This document shows positions 53,253-62,335 of a DNA stretch of 64,000 nt, in pieces. The position numbers and the translations under genes were made by a program. The stretch is taken from contig JAGOQB010000004.1 of assembly GCA_017991675.1 (NCBI GenBank), positions 124,001 through 188,000 of the forward strand. Reading direction: 5' to 3'. Position 1 is the stretch's first letter. Each line of letters starts with the position of its first letter. Origin of the DNA: Phenylobacterium sp. (GTDB taxonomy: Bacteria > Pseudomonadota > Alphaproteobacteria > Caulobacterales > Caulobacteraceae). The notes under the pieces are model-generated. The model saw nothing but the letters and a program-made list of their open reading frames with translations, had not been told where the DNA came from and ran no database searches.

Positions 53253-54251
53253 ATGCCGCTCGATACTGGCGGGGTTACCAGTCTGGATTTGCGTAACGGC
53301 GGTGATCGCGAGACCAACCGCGCCGGCGGCCTGACGCCATCCCTCGAAGTTGGACCCGATATTGGCGCCGCGCTGAAGGCCGCTCGGGAACTTCGCGGCC
53401 TCAACCTGCAGGAACTGGCCGACTCCACGCGAATTCGCCGCAGCTACCTGGCGGCGATCGAAGAGATGCGGCTGGACGAGCTGCCCTCGCGCCCGTTCAC
53501 CATCGGCTACATCCGCGCCTACGCCGCAGCGCTGGGCCTCGATGGCGACGCCGCGGTCGAGCGCTTCCGCCGCGACGAGCCGGTCCACGACAGCGCCCTC
53601 CGCGCGCCGATCGGCGTGGTCGAATCGAAGGACCCGCGGCTGACCCTGGTGATCGGCGGCGGCATGCTGGTGCTCGCCGCGATCGTGCTCTGGAACGTCG
53701 CCCAGCGGGCCATGACCGCCGAGGAGCCGCCGCCGCACACCGCCCCGGCCGCCGCCATCGCCAAGGCAAAGCTCGGCGCGCCCGCCGGCCCCGTCGCGCT
53801 CGGCGCGCCGCTGCCGGCGCCGGTCGAATCCACCACCCCCACGCCCTACGAGACCCCGGGCCTGGCCGAGGCCACCGCCGCGGGCGGCTCGTCGGACGCC
53901 GTCGTCGCCGCCAAGAAGGCCGCGGCGGCCGCGCCCAAGCCAGAGCCGGTCGCCCCGACCGAGCCCCTGCCCCCGACCTTTGTGGCGCGCGGGACCGTCT
54001 ACGGGGCCGACCCGGCCGCGTCGCTGGTCACGCTCCAGGCCCGCAAGGGCGCTTCGCTGATCGTCCGGGGCGCCGGCGGGGCGGCTTATTTCGCCCGCCA
54101 ACTGTCGGCGGGCCAGGCCTACCGGGTCCCCAACCTGAAGGGCCTCACCCTCGAGGTCACCGACCCGGCCGCCTTCCAGGTGTTCGTCGGCGGCCAGAGC
54201 AAGGGCCTGATGCCGGCTCCCACGATCGCCGCCGAGAAGCTTGCGGGCTAG
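53253..54251 (+). CDS. RodZ-like protein (HTH_25, membrane anchor, DUF4115)
   Basis: The 332-residue protein has an N-terminal helix-turn-helix (DIGAALKAARELRGLNLQELADSTRIRRSYLAAIEEMRLDELPSRPFTIGYIRAYAAALGLD, residues 36-100), a single membrane helix (131-150), a long Ala/Pro-rich periplasmic linker and a C-terminal beta domain of the DUF4115 type (TVYGADPAASLVTLQARKGASLIVRGAGG ... AFQVFVGGQSKGLMPAPTI). RodZ links MreB to the cell wall and sets rod shape. In this order the HTH, anchor and DUF4115 are diagnostic. Ribosome site is weak; the start may be a little downstream. Confidence 0.88.
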   Translation: MPLDTGGVTSLDLRNGGDRETNRAGGLTPSLEVGPDIGAALKAARELRGLNLQELADSTRIRRSYLAAIEEMRLDELPSRPFTIGYIRAYAAALGLDGDAAVERFRRDEPVHDSALRAPIGVVESKDPRLTLVIGGGMLVLAAIVLWNVAQRAMTAEEPPPHTAPAAAIAKAKLGAPAGPVALGAPLPAPVESTTPTPYETPGLAEATAAGGSSDAVVAAKKAAAAAPKPEPVAPTEPLPPTFVARGTVYGADPAASLVTLQARKGASLIVRGAGGAAYFARQLSAGQAYRVPNLKGLTLEVTDPAAFQVFVGGQSKGLMPAPTIAAEKLAG

Positions 54252-54306
54252 CCTCGCCGCGCCGTCTCGGCGAAGTTGCCCTCCGATTCAGTACGGAGGT
54301 TCAGTC

Positions 54307-55095
54307 ATGGTCGCAGGTGTTACGGACGGCGGAGCGCACCCGAGCAACGCCGAGCAGATGGCCGCGCCCTCCTATCGGCTGGCCGCCCTCGACGAGGAAT
54401 TCCTGCTCGGCGACTCGATGCGCGGCGTCCGCTTCCTGCTCGAATACGCCAAGGCCGAGGAGGCCCTGCGCGCCTCGGGCGTGCGCTCGACCATCGTGGT
54501 GTTCGGCAGCGCCCGCATCTCCGAGACCGGCCCCGGCCGCCACGCCTCCTGGTACGCAGCGGCGCGCGAGTTCGGCAAGATCGCCTCCCAGCGCGGCGGC
54601 GCCCTGCTGAGCAACGGCGGCCCGCGCGACAACGTCATCGCCACCGGCGGCGGGCCCGGCGTGATGGAGGCGGCCAATCGCGGCGCGGTCGACGCCGGCG
54701 CCCCGACGATCGGGTTCAACATCACCCTGCCCTTCGAGCAGGAGCCCAACGCCTATTCGACCCCCGACCTGACCTTCCGCTTCCACTACTTCGCCATGCG
54801 CAAGATGCACCTGGCCATGCGCGCCAACGCCCTGGTGGTGTTTCCAGGCGGGTTCGGCACCCTGGACGAGCTGTTCGAGATCCTCACCCTGCGCCAGACC
54901 GACAAGGCGCCGCGGATCCCGGTCGTGCTGTTCGACGAAGCCTATTGGCGCTCGGTGATCAACTTCGACACCATGATCGCCGAAGGCATGATCAAGGCCT
55001 CCGATCTCGACCTCTTCACCTTCGCCGAGACCGCCGAGCAGGTCTGGACCCAGCTGGTCGCCGGCGGGGTCAAGCACGGCGAAGATCTAACCTGA
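54307..55095 (+). CDS. LOG-family protein (TIGR00730-like nucleotide-binding; Rossman fold)
   Basis: The 262-residue protein, with GGAGG before ATG 54307, has the LOG motifs: [14 protein letters not shown] (residues about 118-131) and [21 protein letters not shown] near 180-200, with the conserved Glu and Arg of the family. Plant LOG and some bacterial enzymes release cytokinin bases from ribotides; others cleave AMP or nucleotide sugars. Which activity applies is not visible. Upstream of ispG by 76 bp. Confidence 0.9.
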   Translation: MVAGVTDGGAHPSNAEQMAAPSYRLAALDEEFLLGDSMRGVRFLLEYAKAEEALRASGVRSTIVVFGSARISETGPGRHASWYAAAREFGKIASQRGGALLSNGGPRDNVIATGGGPGVMEAANRGAVDAGAPTIGFNITLPFEQEPNAYSTPDLTFRFHYFAMRKMHLAMRANALVVFPGGFGTLDELFEILTLRQTDKAPRIPVVLFDEAYWRSVINFDTMIAEGMIKASDLDLFTFAETAEQVWTQLVAGGVKHGEDLT

Positions 55096-55171
55096 CCTCA
55101 TGCGCGGCCGCGCCGCTTCGCTGCGGCGCGGTCTCGCGTTTTCCCGCGGAAGGCCCTATTTTCCGCCCGTC

Positions 55172-56314
55172 ATGACCGTACAAGATCACACCCACGTCCG
55201 CCCCTGGCGCGCCATCGACCGCCGGGTCTCGCGCAAGATCCGCGTCGGCAAGGTCGAGGTGGGCGGCGACGCCCCGATCACGGTCCAGTCGATGACCAAC
55301 ACGCTGACGGCCGACGCCGCCGCGACCCTCGAGCAGATCCGTCAGCTCGAGGAGGCCGGCGCCGACATCGTCCGCGTCTCCTGCCCCGACGTGGAGTCCA
55401 CCACGGCCTTCAGGACCATTGCCCGCGAGGCCAAGGTCCCGCTCGTGGCCGACATCCACTTCCACTACAAGCGCGGCATCGAGGCGGCCCAGGCGGGCGC
55501 GGCCTGCCTGCGGATCAATCCCGGCAACATCGGTTCGCCCGCGCGCGTCAAGGAAGTCATCCAGGCGGCCCGCGACCATGGCTGCTCGATGCGGATCGGG
55601 GTCAACGCCGGCAGCCTGGAGCCGCACCTGCTTGAGAAGTACGGCGAGCCCTGCCCGGCCGCGATGGTCGAGAGCGCCCTCGACCATGCCCGCATCCTGC
55701 AGGACAACGACTTCCACGAGTTCAAGATCAGCGTGAAGGCCTCCGACGTGTTCATGACCGTCGCGGCCTACCAACAGCTGGCCGAGGCCATCGACTGCCC
55801 GCTGCATGTCGGCATCACCGAGGCCGGCGCCACCCGCACCGGCACCGTGAAATCCTCGATCGGCATGGGCTCGCTGCTCTGGGCCGGGATCGGCGACACC
55901 ATCCGCGTCAGCCTGGCCGCCGACCCGGTCGAGGAGATCAAGGTCGGCTTCGACATCCTCAAGTCGCTGGGCCTGCGCCACCGCGGCGTGAACATCATCG
56001 CCTGCCCGTCCTGCGCGCGTCAGGGCTTCAATGTCATCGCGACCGTCGAGACGTTGGAAAAGCGCCTGGCCCACATCGCCACGCCGATGAGCCTGTCGAT
56101 CATCGGCTGCGTCGTGAACGGCCCGGGCGAGGCGCTGATGACCGACGTCGGCTTCACCGGCGGCGGCAAGGGCGCGGGGATGGTCTATCTGGCCGGCAAA
56201 CCGGACCACAAGATGGACAACGAGAAGATGGTCGACCACATCGTCGAGCTGGTCGAAGCCAAGGCGGCCGAACTGGCCAAGGCCGAACAGGCCGCGCTGC
56301 AGGCCGCCGAGTAG
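55172..56314 (+). CDS. ispG: 4-hydroxy-3-methylbut-2-en-1-yl diphosphate synthase IspG
   Basis: IspG converts MEcPP to HMBPP in the MEP isoprenoid pathway with a [4Fe-4S] cluster. The 380-residue protein has the TIM barrel ([35 protein letters not shown]) and the C-terminal cluster domain with Cys278, Cys281 and Cys313 ([20 protein letters not shown]). An upstream in-frame extension (to 55100) is unlikely; [18 protein letters not shown] is a normal start. It supplies precursors for ubiquinone and undecaprenyl phosphate. Confidence 0.96.
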   Translation: MTVQDHTHVRPWRAIDRRVSRKIRVGKVEVGGDAPITVQSMTNTLTADAAATLEQIRQLEEAGADIVRVSCPDVESTTAFRTIAREAKVPLVADIHFHYKRGIEAAQAGAACLRINPGNIGSPARVKEVIQAARDHGCSMRIGVNAGSLEPHLLEKYGEPCPAAMVESALDHARILQDNDFHEFKISVKASDVFMTVAAYQQLAEAIDCPLHVGITEAGATRTGTVKSSIGMGSLLWAGIGDTIRVSLAADPVEEIKVGFDILKSLGLRHRGVNIIACPSCARQGFNVIATVETLEKRLAHIATPMSLSIIGCVVNGPGEALMTDVGFTGGGKGAGMVYLAGKPDHKMDNEKMVDHIVELVEAKAAELAKAEQAALQAAE

Positions 56315-56401
56315 ATCACGCGTTATGTGAACTTTGTCGGGCTGCTATTCGCGCCCGGCGAAATGCCCTAGACCTTATAATGAGTGCTCTGGGGTATTGA
56401 T

Positions 56402-56857
56402 TTGACTACGTTCTCTCCGGTTCCAGCCGATACCCGCCGCGCGGTCGTCCGCATCGTGGCCACCGAAATGGTCAAGGTCTCGGGCGCCATGGCCAAGGTC
56501 CATGGCGACGACGTGATCGAGTACATGGTGTTTACGGCGCTGTGGGTGCTCAACTCCAGCCACCTGATCGGCGACCCCCGCTACGTTCAGCTGAAGTCCA
56601 TTCCGCCGGACGCCCTGCGCAAGCCCGCCAGCCTCGACGAACTGCGCCTCGCCCTGCCTATGCCCGACTCCATCTTGCTGCCCTACGTGCAGCGCCTGCG
56701 GGACAAGGGCATGATCGAAGACGTCTCGGGCAAGATGGTCGTGCCGACCGCGGTCTTCACCCAGTCGGAGATGCTTCAGGGCACCGGCGACCTCTATGAG
56801 AGCGTCGTGAAGATGGTCACCTCCATGCGCACGGCGGGCTTCTCGTTCGGCGACTGA
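56402..56857 (+). CDS. Uncharacterised protein, first of a tandem paralogous pair
   Basis: Starting at TTG 56402 with GGGG upstream, the 151-residue product has no recognised domain. It has an N-terminal helix (DTRRAVVRIVATEMVKVSGAMAKVHG), a DDVIEYMVFTALWVLNSSHLIGDPRY core, a middle ASLDELRLALPMPDSILLPYVQRLRDKGMIEDVSGKMVVPTAVF segment that resembles a winged helix (helix-helix-beta wing), and a C-terminal helix. The same pattern (HGxDVxxxxVFTxxW, GDxRY, YVxxxxxxGxIExVxGxxxxPxAVF) repeats in the next gene, so the two are paralogues from tandem duplication. Function unknown; DNA binding is a guess from the wing-like part only. Confidence 0.75.
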   Translation: MTTFSPVPADTRRAVVRIVATEMVKVSGAMAKVHGDDVIEYMVFTALWVLNSSHLIGDPRYVQLKSIPPDALRKPASLDELRLALPMPDSILLPYVQRLRDKGMIEDVSGKMVVPTAVFTQSEMLQGTGDLYESVVKMVTSMRTAGFSFGD

Positions 56858-56860
56858 CCC

Positions 56861-56920
56861 AGAGCAATTTCCGATCCGATTGGATCCGAGGCTCTAGAAT
56901 CTTTGAATTCAGAGCACTTT
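56861..56920. repeat. Degenerate palindromic repeat element between the two paralogues
   Basis: AGAGC (56861-56865) and GCTCT (56891-56895) flank GATCC/GGATC arms, and a following GAATCTTTGAATTCAGAGC resembles the element at 46167-46190. This is a dispersed alphaproteobacterial intergenic repeat type. It separates two paralogous genes that otherwise would lie almost head to tail. Confidence 0.6.
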
Positions 56921-57016
56921 CTTCGCCGAACCGGTAGCCGCTTGCTCTGGACGGTTGACCAGGTCCGCGCCGGTTCGCATAGGTCGTTCGGCGAACAGGA
57001 TTCGAAGGGGGCGATC

Positions 57017-57484
57017 ATGGACGCAGCAACCGACAATCGGCGCGCCGTGCTGCGCACCGGCACGTTCGAGATCCTCGCCGCCTTTCGCTCCTTCGCCAGA
57101 CTGCACGGCGGCGACGTCTTCGCCCTGCTGGTGTTCACCACCATCTGGAGCGCCAACGGCGAGAACCTGCTCGGCGACGCGCGCTATGCGGGCCTGCACC
57201 GCATCGGCCCCGACAAGGGCAGCCTGCCGATCACCGACGCCGCCTTGCGCCAGGCCATCGGCGCGCCGGCCGAGATCATCGACCGCTATGTCGAGGCGTT
57301 TATCGCCCTGGGGATCATCGAGCGCGTTCCCGGCGGACTGATCGCGCCGGCCGCGGTCTTCACCTCGCCGGAAATGATGGACGCCGCCGAGGAGTTCTAC
57401 CAGCGCATCCAAGGACTTGGCCGCGCGTTGCAGGCCGTCGGATTCGAGCTTCTGGCGCCGGCGCCGTCGCCCCTCAGCGCGTGA
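57017..57484 (+). CDS. Uncharacterised protein, second of a tandem paralogous pair
   Basis: From ATG 57017 (GAAGGGG upstream), the 155-residue protein aligns over its length with the preceding gene: NRRAVLRTGTFEILAAFRSFARLHGGDVFALLVFTTIWSANGENLLGDARY, then SLPITDAALRQAIGAPAEIIDRYVEAFIALGIIERVPGGLIAPAAVFTSPEMMDAAEEFYQRI. Shared hallmark positions are HG-DV, VFT-W, GD-RY, YV, G-IE-V-G, P-AVFT-EM. The middle resembles a winged helix. No catalytic or metal motif is seen. The pair is in the same orientation, about 160 bp apart. Function unknown. Confidence 0.75.
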   Translation: MDAATDNRRAVLRTGTFEILAAFRSFARLHGGDVFALLVFTTIWSANGENLLGDARYAGLHRIGPDKGSLPITDAALRQAIGAPAEIIDRYVEAFIALGIIERVPGGLIAPAAVFTSPEMMDAAEEFYQRIQGLGRALQAVGFELLAPAPSPLSA

Positions 57485-57603
57485 ACGACAGTCCGCGAAC
57501 GTCGTTTCAGATTGAACAATGTCAAAGATGACGCCCGCGTCACCTCTTGCGCTTGCGTCGCAGCCTTGGTTAGGTGCCCGGCCTAAACCCAGGGAGGGAC
57601 ACC

Positions 57604-57897
57604 ATGTCCGCGGACGGCAACTGGAAGATCACCATCAACTCGCCGATGGGCGCTCAAGAGGTCGAAGCCTCGATCACCACGAGCGGCGACACCTTCACCG
57701 GCCAGACCAAGGGCCGCATGGGCGAGCAAGCCATTGAAGGCAAGGTTTCGGGCGACACCCTGACCTGGTCGACCGCCATCACCCAGCCGATGCCGATGAC
57801 CCTCGAGTTCTCGGCCACCGTGTCGGGCGACTCGATGAGCGGCAACGTGAAGCTGGGCGCCTTCGGCTCGGCTCCGCTCTCGGGCGTGCGCGCCTAA
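57604..57897 (+). CDS. Small beta-repeat protein of unknown function
   Basis: The 97-residue protein has a strong GGGAGGGA ribosome site before ATG 57604 and no signal peptide. Its sequence repeats an SGDT/S-x-x-G-x motif three times ([24 protein letters not shown]) within a beta-rich chain ([20 protein letters not shown] ... [33 protein letters not shown]), so it is probably a small beta-sandwich or barrel. I recognise no family. It is followed by a Rho-independent terminator, hence probably monocistronic and well expressed. Confidence 0.72.
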   Translation: MSADGNWKITINSPMGAQEVEASITTSGDTFTGQTKGRMGEQAIEGKVSGDTLTWSTAITQPMPMTLEFSATVSGDSMSGNVKLGAFGSAPLSGVRA

Positions 57898-57922
57898 GAC
57901 TTTCCGCTTCAGCGGACGGATG

Positions 57923-57951
57923 GGCCCTCTCCTCGCGGAGAGGGCCTTTTT
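57923..57951 (+). terminator. Rho-independent terminator of the small beta-repeat gene
   Basis: GGCCCTCTCC (57923-57932) and GGAGAGGGCC (57937-57946) form a perfect 10-bp stem with a TCGC loop, followed by a T5 tract. It ends the preceding small gene about 26 bp after its stop, before prfA. Confidence 0.93.
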
Positions 57952-58016
57952 CGTTGGAGGCGCGCCGCGGGGGCGCTAGAGAAGCGTCCCTTCAATTCAC
58001 CAGCGACTGGAACGCC

Positions 58017-59093
58017 GTGCGTCTCCCCCAGGCCAGATTGGATCAGGTCCTCGACCGCTTCCGCGAGATCGAGGCGCGCATGGGCGCGGCCACCGACGGC
58101 GCCGAGATCGTGCGCCTGTCCAAGGAGCACGCCGAGCTGAAGCCGGTGGCCGATGCGGTGACCGCCGTGGCCAGGGCTCGCGAAGAGCTGCCCGAGCTTG
58201 AGGAAATGGCCAAGGCCGGCGACGCCGAGATGGCGGCCCTGGCCCAGGACGAACTGGCCGCCCTCAACGAGCGCCTGCCGGGGCTGGAGCATGAAGTCGC
58301 GTTGCTGCTGGCGCCCAAGGACAAGGACGAGAACGCCTCGGCCATCCTGGAAGTGCGCGCCGGCACCGGCGGCGACGAGGCGGCGCTGTTCGCCGGCGAC
58401 CTGTTCCGCATGTACCAGCGCTACGCCCAGAGCCGCGGCTGGCGGGTCGAGATCGATTCGATCTCCGAGGGCGAGGTCGGCGGCTACAAGGAAATCATCG
58501 CCTCGATCACCGGCGACGGGGTGTTCGGCCGCCTGAAGTTCGAGAGCGGCGTGCACCGCGTACAGCGCGTGCCCGAGACCGAGGCCGGCGGCCGCATCCA
58601 TACTTCGGCGGCCACCGTCGCGGTGCTGCCCGAGGTCGAGGACGTCGAGATCGAGATCCGCGACGCCGACCTGCGCATCGACACCTATCGCTCCTCCGGC
58701 GCCGGCGGCCAGCACGTCAACAAGACCGACTCGGCCGTGCGCATCACCCACCTGCCGACCGGCATCGTGGTCACCTCGTCCGAGAAGTCGCAGCACCAGA
58801 ACCGCGCCCGCGCCATGAAGGTGCTGCAGGCGCGCCTCTACGACCAGCAGCGCGAAGCCCTCGACACCGCCCGCGCCGACGCCCGCAAGAGCCAGGTCGG
58901 CTCGGGCGACCGTTCCGAGCGCATCCGCACCTACAATTTCCCGCAAGGGCGGGTGACCGACCACCGGATCAACCTCACCCTCTACAACCTGGCCAAGGTC
59001 ATGGAGGGCGAGGCGCTGGACGACGTGATCAACCCGCTGATCGCCGAGGACCAGGCCGCGCGTCTGGCCGCCCTGGAAGACGAGTTCAACTAG
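58017..59093 (+). CDS. prfA: Peptide chain release factor 1 (RF1)
   Basis: RF1 terminates at UAA and UAG. The 358-residue protein starts at GTG 58017 (GGA 6 nt upstream; an upstream in-frame extension to 57954 is unlikely). It has the helical domain 1, the codon-recognition PxT as PET in RVPETEAGG, and the GGQ loop [10 protein letters not shown] (GGQ at residues 230-232), whose Gln is methylated by PrmC, encoded nearby. The stop TAG is part of the palindrome TAGAGCATTTGCTCTA shared with the convergent BrkB gene. Confidence 0.95.
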   Translation: MRLPQARLDQVLDRFREIEARMGAATDGAEIVRLSKEHAELKPVADAVTAVARAREELPELEEMAKAGDAEMAALAQDELAALNERLPGLEHEVALLLAPKDKDENASAILEVRAGTGGDEAALFAGDLFRMYQRYAQSRGWRVEIDSISEGEVGGYKEIIASITGDGVFGRLKFESGVHRVQRVPETEAGGRIHTSAATVAVLPEVEDVEIEIRDADLRIDTYRSSGAGGQHVNKTDSAVRITHLPTGIVVTSSEKSQHQNRARAMKVLQARLYDQQREALDTARADARKSQVGSGDRSERIRTYNFPQGRVTDHRINLTLYNLAKVMEGEALDDVINPLIAEDQAARLAALEDEFN

Positions 59094-59106
59094 AGCATTT
59101 GCTCTA
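59091..59106. repeat. Palindrome TAGAGCATTTGCTCTA carrying both convergent stop codons
   Basis: TAGAGC (59091-59096) and GCTCTA (59101-59106) form a 6-bp stem with a 4-nt loop. The first TAG is the prfA stop, and the reverse complement of CTA (59104-59106) is the TAG stop of the convergent BrkB-like gene. It matches the core of the AGAGC-type repeats seen at 46181 and 56861. Confidence 0.75.
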
Positions 59107-60303
59107 GCGCCGCAGAGCGCGGCGCACCTTGTCGGCCTGGCGCAGGCTGTCGCTGACTGCGCGTTCCTTGATCTTCGAGATGTCCAGGTGAAACGCCAGG
59201 CCGACGCTGTCGGCCATGGCCGCGCCGCGCTCGCCCATCGGCTTCTCCGGCCCGACCGTGGTGTCGATCGCGGTCTGGTGCTCGATCTCGGCGTTGATCT
59301 CGGCGCCCAGCAGCACGACCATCACCGAGAACCAGATCCAGGTCATGAAGGCCACGACCGCGCCCAGCGATCCGTAGGTCACGTCGTAATGGGCGACATT
59401 GTTCAGGTACCAGGAAAACCCCAGCGACCCGATCAGCCAGAAGCCGGCGGCCAGCAGCGCGCCGACGCTCACCCAGCGCCACGTGGCTCGCGCCCGGCAG
59501 GGGCCGTAGCGATAGATGACGCAGAACGCCCCTGCCGCCATGGCCACCAGGAACAGCCAGCGCAGCGGCGCCCAGATCACCGCCAGTTCGCTCAGCCCCA
59601 TGCGCTCGAAGGCGATGGGGGCGGCGATCAGCACCGCCGTCATCACCACCAGGAACAGCAGAGCGCCGGTTGTGAATACATAAGTCAGCAGGGTGCGGTT
59701 GAAGAAATTGCGCTTCTCCTGCTCGTCATAGGCCACGTTCAGCCCGTCGAAGAGTGCCTTCATCCCGGCGTTGGCGGACCAGACCGACAAGAGCAGACTG
59801 ACCAGGAAGGCCACCGACAGCGTGGCCGAAGGGCGATTGGCGAGCCGCAGCATCTGCTCGCCGACGATATTGATCACCTCGGCGGGGAACACGCTGGCCA
59901 TGCTCGCCAGTTGCTGCTGCACGGCGGCGACGTCGGCGATCAGGCCGTAGAGCGAAACGAACACCCCCATCGCCGGAAACAGCGCCAGCAGCGTGTAGAA
60001 CGTCACCCCGCCGGCCACCGACGGCAACCGGTCGTGGCCGATCTCCTGATAGGTGCGCCAGGCGATGTCCTTCCAGCCTTTCGGCGGGATCGCATGGGGG
60101 CCGTGGGCGATGCGCCCTCGCCGCGGCTCGGCCTCCTCGAAGGCGCGCGGCGTGGCGATGGCGTCGACGCTCAAGCGCCCCCGGACCTGCTGGCGGCTGC
60201 GCCGCCAGAGCTCGGTCATGGCGATGAACCCGACCCAGGGCGCGACGCGCCAGAAGATCCCGATCGCGCGGTTCCACGCCGATCGCTCCTCCGGATCCGT
60301 CAT
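59104..60303 (-). CDS. YihY/BrkB-family inner membrane protein
   Basis: Starting at ATG 60303 (AAAGGG about 6 nt upstream), the 399-residue protein has about six membrane helices with the family hallmarks: GWKDIAWRTYQEIGHDRLPSVAGGVTFYTLLALFPAMGVFVSLYGLI, then NAGMKALFDGLNVAYDEQEKRNFFNRTLLTYVFTTGALL and the C-terminal YLNNVAHYDVTYGSLGAVVAFMTWIW. YihY/BrkB were named after RNase BN and a serum-resistance locus but are probably transport or permeability proteins; function uncertain. The ribosome site supports this start over the longer frame. The gene separates prfA from the MOSC-prmC pair. Confidence 0.9.
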   Translation of the reverse strand: MTDPEERSAWNRAIGIFWRVAPWVGFIAMTELWRRSRQQVRGRLSVDAIATPRAFEEAEPRRGRIAHGPHAIPPKGWKDIAWRTYQEIGHDRLPSVAGGVTFYTLLALFPAMGVFVSLYGLIADVAAVQQQLASMASVFPAEVINIVGEQMLRLANRPSATLSVAFLVSLLLSVWSANAGMKALFDGLNVAYDEQEKRNFFNRTLLTYVFTTGALLFLVVMTAVLIAAPIAFERMGLSELAVIWAPLRWLFLVAMAAGAFCVIYRYGPCRARATWRWVSVGALLAAGFWLIGSLGFSWYLNNVAHYDVTYGSLGAVVAFMTWIWFSVMVVLLGAEINAEIEHQTAIDTTVGPEKPMGERGAAMADSVGLAFHLDISKIKERAVSDSLRQADKVRRALRR

Positions 60304-60443
60304 CGCCGCCCTTTCTTCACCGCGCCAGACAGGCTGGAACACTCCGATCTTGCCAGCGTTCCGCCGGCCAGACAGCTACCAGCACGGGCGCGACTGTGCG
60401 AAGACACGACCATCGGCTGAACGTTCAGGACGACGAGGGGCAA

Positions 60444-61220
60444 ATGACCGGTCACATCGCTGCGCTCTACCGACACCCGGTCAAGGGCTTCACGCCCGAG
60501 CGCCTCGACCAGGCCCAGCTGACCGTCGGCGGCCCGTTCCCCTGCGACCGGCTCTACGCGGTCGAGAACGGCCCCTCCGGCTTCGACCCGGCCGCGCCGG
60601 CCTATATCCCCAAGCAGAAATTCACGGTGCTGATGTCCATCGCCGAGGTGGCCAAGGCCCGAACCCGCTACGACGAGGCCAGCGGCGTCCTGACGGCGAC
60701 CGCCCAGGGCCAGCCCGACTTCAGTGGATCGCTGCAGCAGGCGCAGGGCCGCGAGGCCTTCGCCGCCTGGCTGACCGTCCTGCTCGGCGAGGAGGCGCGC
60801 GGCGAGCTCAAGGTGCTCGACGCCCCCGGCTACCGGTTCATGGATCACCCGCAGGGCCATGTCTCGATCATCAATCTGGCCAGCGTTCGCGACCTGGAGG
60901 CCAAGATCGGCCGGCCGGTGGATCCGCTGCGCTTCCGCGGCAACCTCTATGTCGAGGGCTGGCCGGCCTGGGTCGAGAACGACTGGGAGGGCCGCGAACT
61001 GATGGTCGGCTTCGCCCGCGCCAAGGTGTTCAAGCCCATCGTCCGCTGCGCCGCCACCCACGTGAACCCGGATACCGCCGAGCGCGACATGGATGTGGTC
61101 AAGGCGCTCTACGACAACTATGGGCACATGAACCTGGGCGTCTATGTCCACGTTACCGATTCTGGACGGGTCACGGTCGGCGACGCCGCCACCATGCCGT
61201 CCCTGGAGCCCACCGCATGA
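60444..61220 (+). CDS. MOSC domain-containing protein
   Basis: From ATG 60444 (GAGGGG upstream), the 258-residue protein has an N-terminal MOSC_N-like part (ALYRHPVKGFTPERLDQAQLTVGGPFPCDRLYAVENG) and a MOSC domain with the conserved Cys in VRCAATHVNPDTAERDMDVVKALYDNYGHMNLGVYVHV. MOSC proteins transfer sulfur or reduce N-hydroxylated compounds with molybdenum cofactor; the Cys is the likely Mo ligand. The stop overlaps the prmC start (ATGA). Confidence 0.92.
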   Translation: MTGHIAALYRHPVKGFTPERLDQAQLTVGGPFPCDRLYAVENGPSGFDPAAPAYIPKQKFTVLMSIAEVAKARTRYDEASGVLTATAQGQPDFSGSLQQAQGREAFAAWLTVLLGEEARGELKVLDAPGYRFMDHPQGHVSIINLASVRDLEAKIGRPVDPLRFRGNLYVEGWPAWVENDWEGRELMVGFARAKVFKPIVRCAATHVNPDTAERDMDVVKALYDNYGHMNLGVYVHVTDSGRVTVGDAATMPSLEPTA

Positions 61221-62086
61221 CGCTCACCCTCCTGCAAGCCTGGCAGTCGGCCAAGACTCGCCTGGAGGCCGTCGGTCTCGTGGGGCCGGTGATCGACGCC
61301 CGCCTGCTGGTCGAGGCGGCCGCCGACGCCACCCGGGCCGACATCGTCGCCGATCCCCACCGCGCCCTGACGCCCGAGCAGGAGGAGCGCCTGACCGACT
61401 ACGTCTCGCGTCGCGAACGCCGCGAGCCGGTCAGCCACATCCTCGGCCGCAAGGGCTTCTGGAAGGTCATGCTGGCGGTCAACGCCGACGTCCTGACCCC
61501 GCGGCCGGAAACCGAGGTCATCGTCGACTACGTGCTCAAGCAGTTCCCCGAGCAGATGGCCTTCGACATCCTCGACCTCGGCGTCGGCTCGGGCGCGATC
61601 ATCCTGTCGATCCTGGCCGAGCGCCCCGCCGCCAAGGGCCTGGCTACCGACATCTCCGACGAAGCCCTGGCCGTGGCGCGCGAGAACGCCGCCAACCTCG
61701 GCCTGGCCGGGCGCGTCGCCTTCGCCCGCGGCGACTGGACGGCCGGCCTGCAGGACGCCAGCTTCGACGTCATCGTCTCCAACCCGCCCTATATCGCCAG
61801 CGAGGTGATCGAGACGCTGGAGCCCGAGGTGCGCCATTTCGACCCGCGCCTGGCCCTGGACGGCGGCCCCGACGGCCTGGACGCCTATCGCCATCTGGCC
61901 CCGGAAATCATGCGGGTGCTGAAGCCCGGCGGCCTTTTCGCCGTCGAGATCGGCTACGACCAGAAGGATCAGGTCGAGGCCCTGTTCAATGAAGCCGGCG
62001 GCAGCGACGTCTGGACGATCAAGGATTTATCGACCAACGACCGCGTCGTCGTGGGCGTGAAAAACCCCTTGGAAACGCGCAAGTGA
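61217..62086 (+). CDS. prmC: Peptide chain release factor N5-glutamine methyltransferase PrmC (HemK)
   Basis: PrmC methylates the GGQ glutamine of release factors, including PrfA in this window. The 289-residue protein has the N-terminal helical substrate domain, SAM motif DILDLGVGSGAI, and the signature NPPY (SNPPYIAS, Asn189), which marks N5-glutamine methyltransferases. It overlaps the MOSC gene by 4 bp (ATGA), so it depends on that transcript. In many bacteria prmC directly follows prfA; here BrkB and MOSC lie between. DUF4167 follows after a 249-bp gap. Confidence 0.95.
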   Translation: MTLTLLQAWQSAKTRLEAVGLVGPVIDARLLVEAAADATRADIVADPHRALTPEQEERLTDYVSRRERREPVSHILGRKGFWKVMLAVNADVLTPRPETEVIVDYVLKQFPEQMAFDILDLGVGSGAIILSILAERPAAKGLATDISDEALAVARENAANLGLAGRVAFARGDWTAGLQDASFDVIVSNPPYIASEVIETLEPEVRHFDPRLALDGGPDGLDAYRHLAPEIMRVLKPGGLFAVEIGYDQKDQVEALFNEAGGSDVWTIKDLSTNDRVVVGVKNPLETRK

Positions 62087-62335
62087 ATCGCTAAGTCTTT
62101 ATCTCGTCTCCACCCAATTCGCCGGTGCTAGAGGCTTGGGCCGCCCTGAGAAACCAGGATGGAAAGCCGTATCGGCAGGCGCGCAGGCTTAGCGTGTCTC
62201 GCGCCTCAAGGTCAGGGCGGACGACGGAGAACACTTACGTCTTCAACACGGACTTACGGGCGATACGGCCCGATCAAGGCGAGAGGATAGACCGCGCGCT
62301 TCCCGGCGAGGCCGAAGCGGCGGTGGACATAAAGA
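62087..62335. promoter_or_regulatory. Upstream region/long 5' leader of the DUF4167 gene
   Basis: 249 bp without a gene between prmC and the DUF4167 gene. It may contain the promoter and a structured 5' leader, but I see no specific site. Confidence 0.35.
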
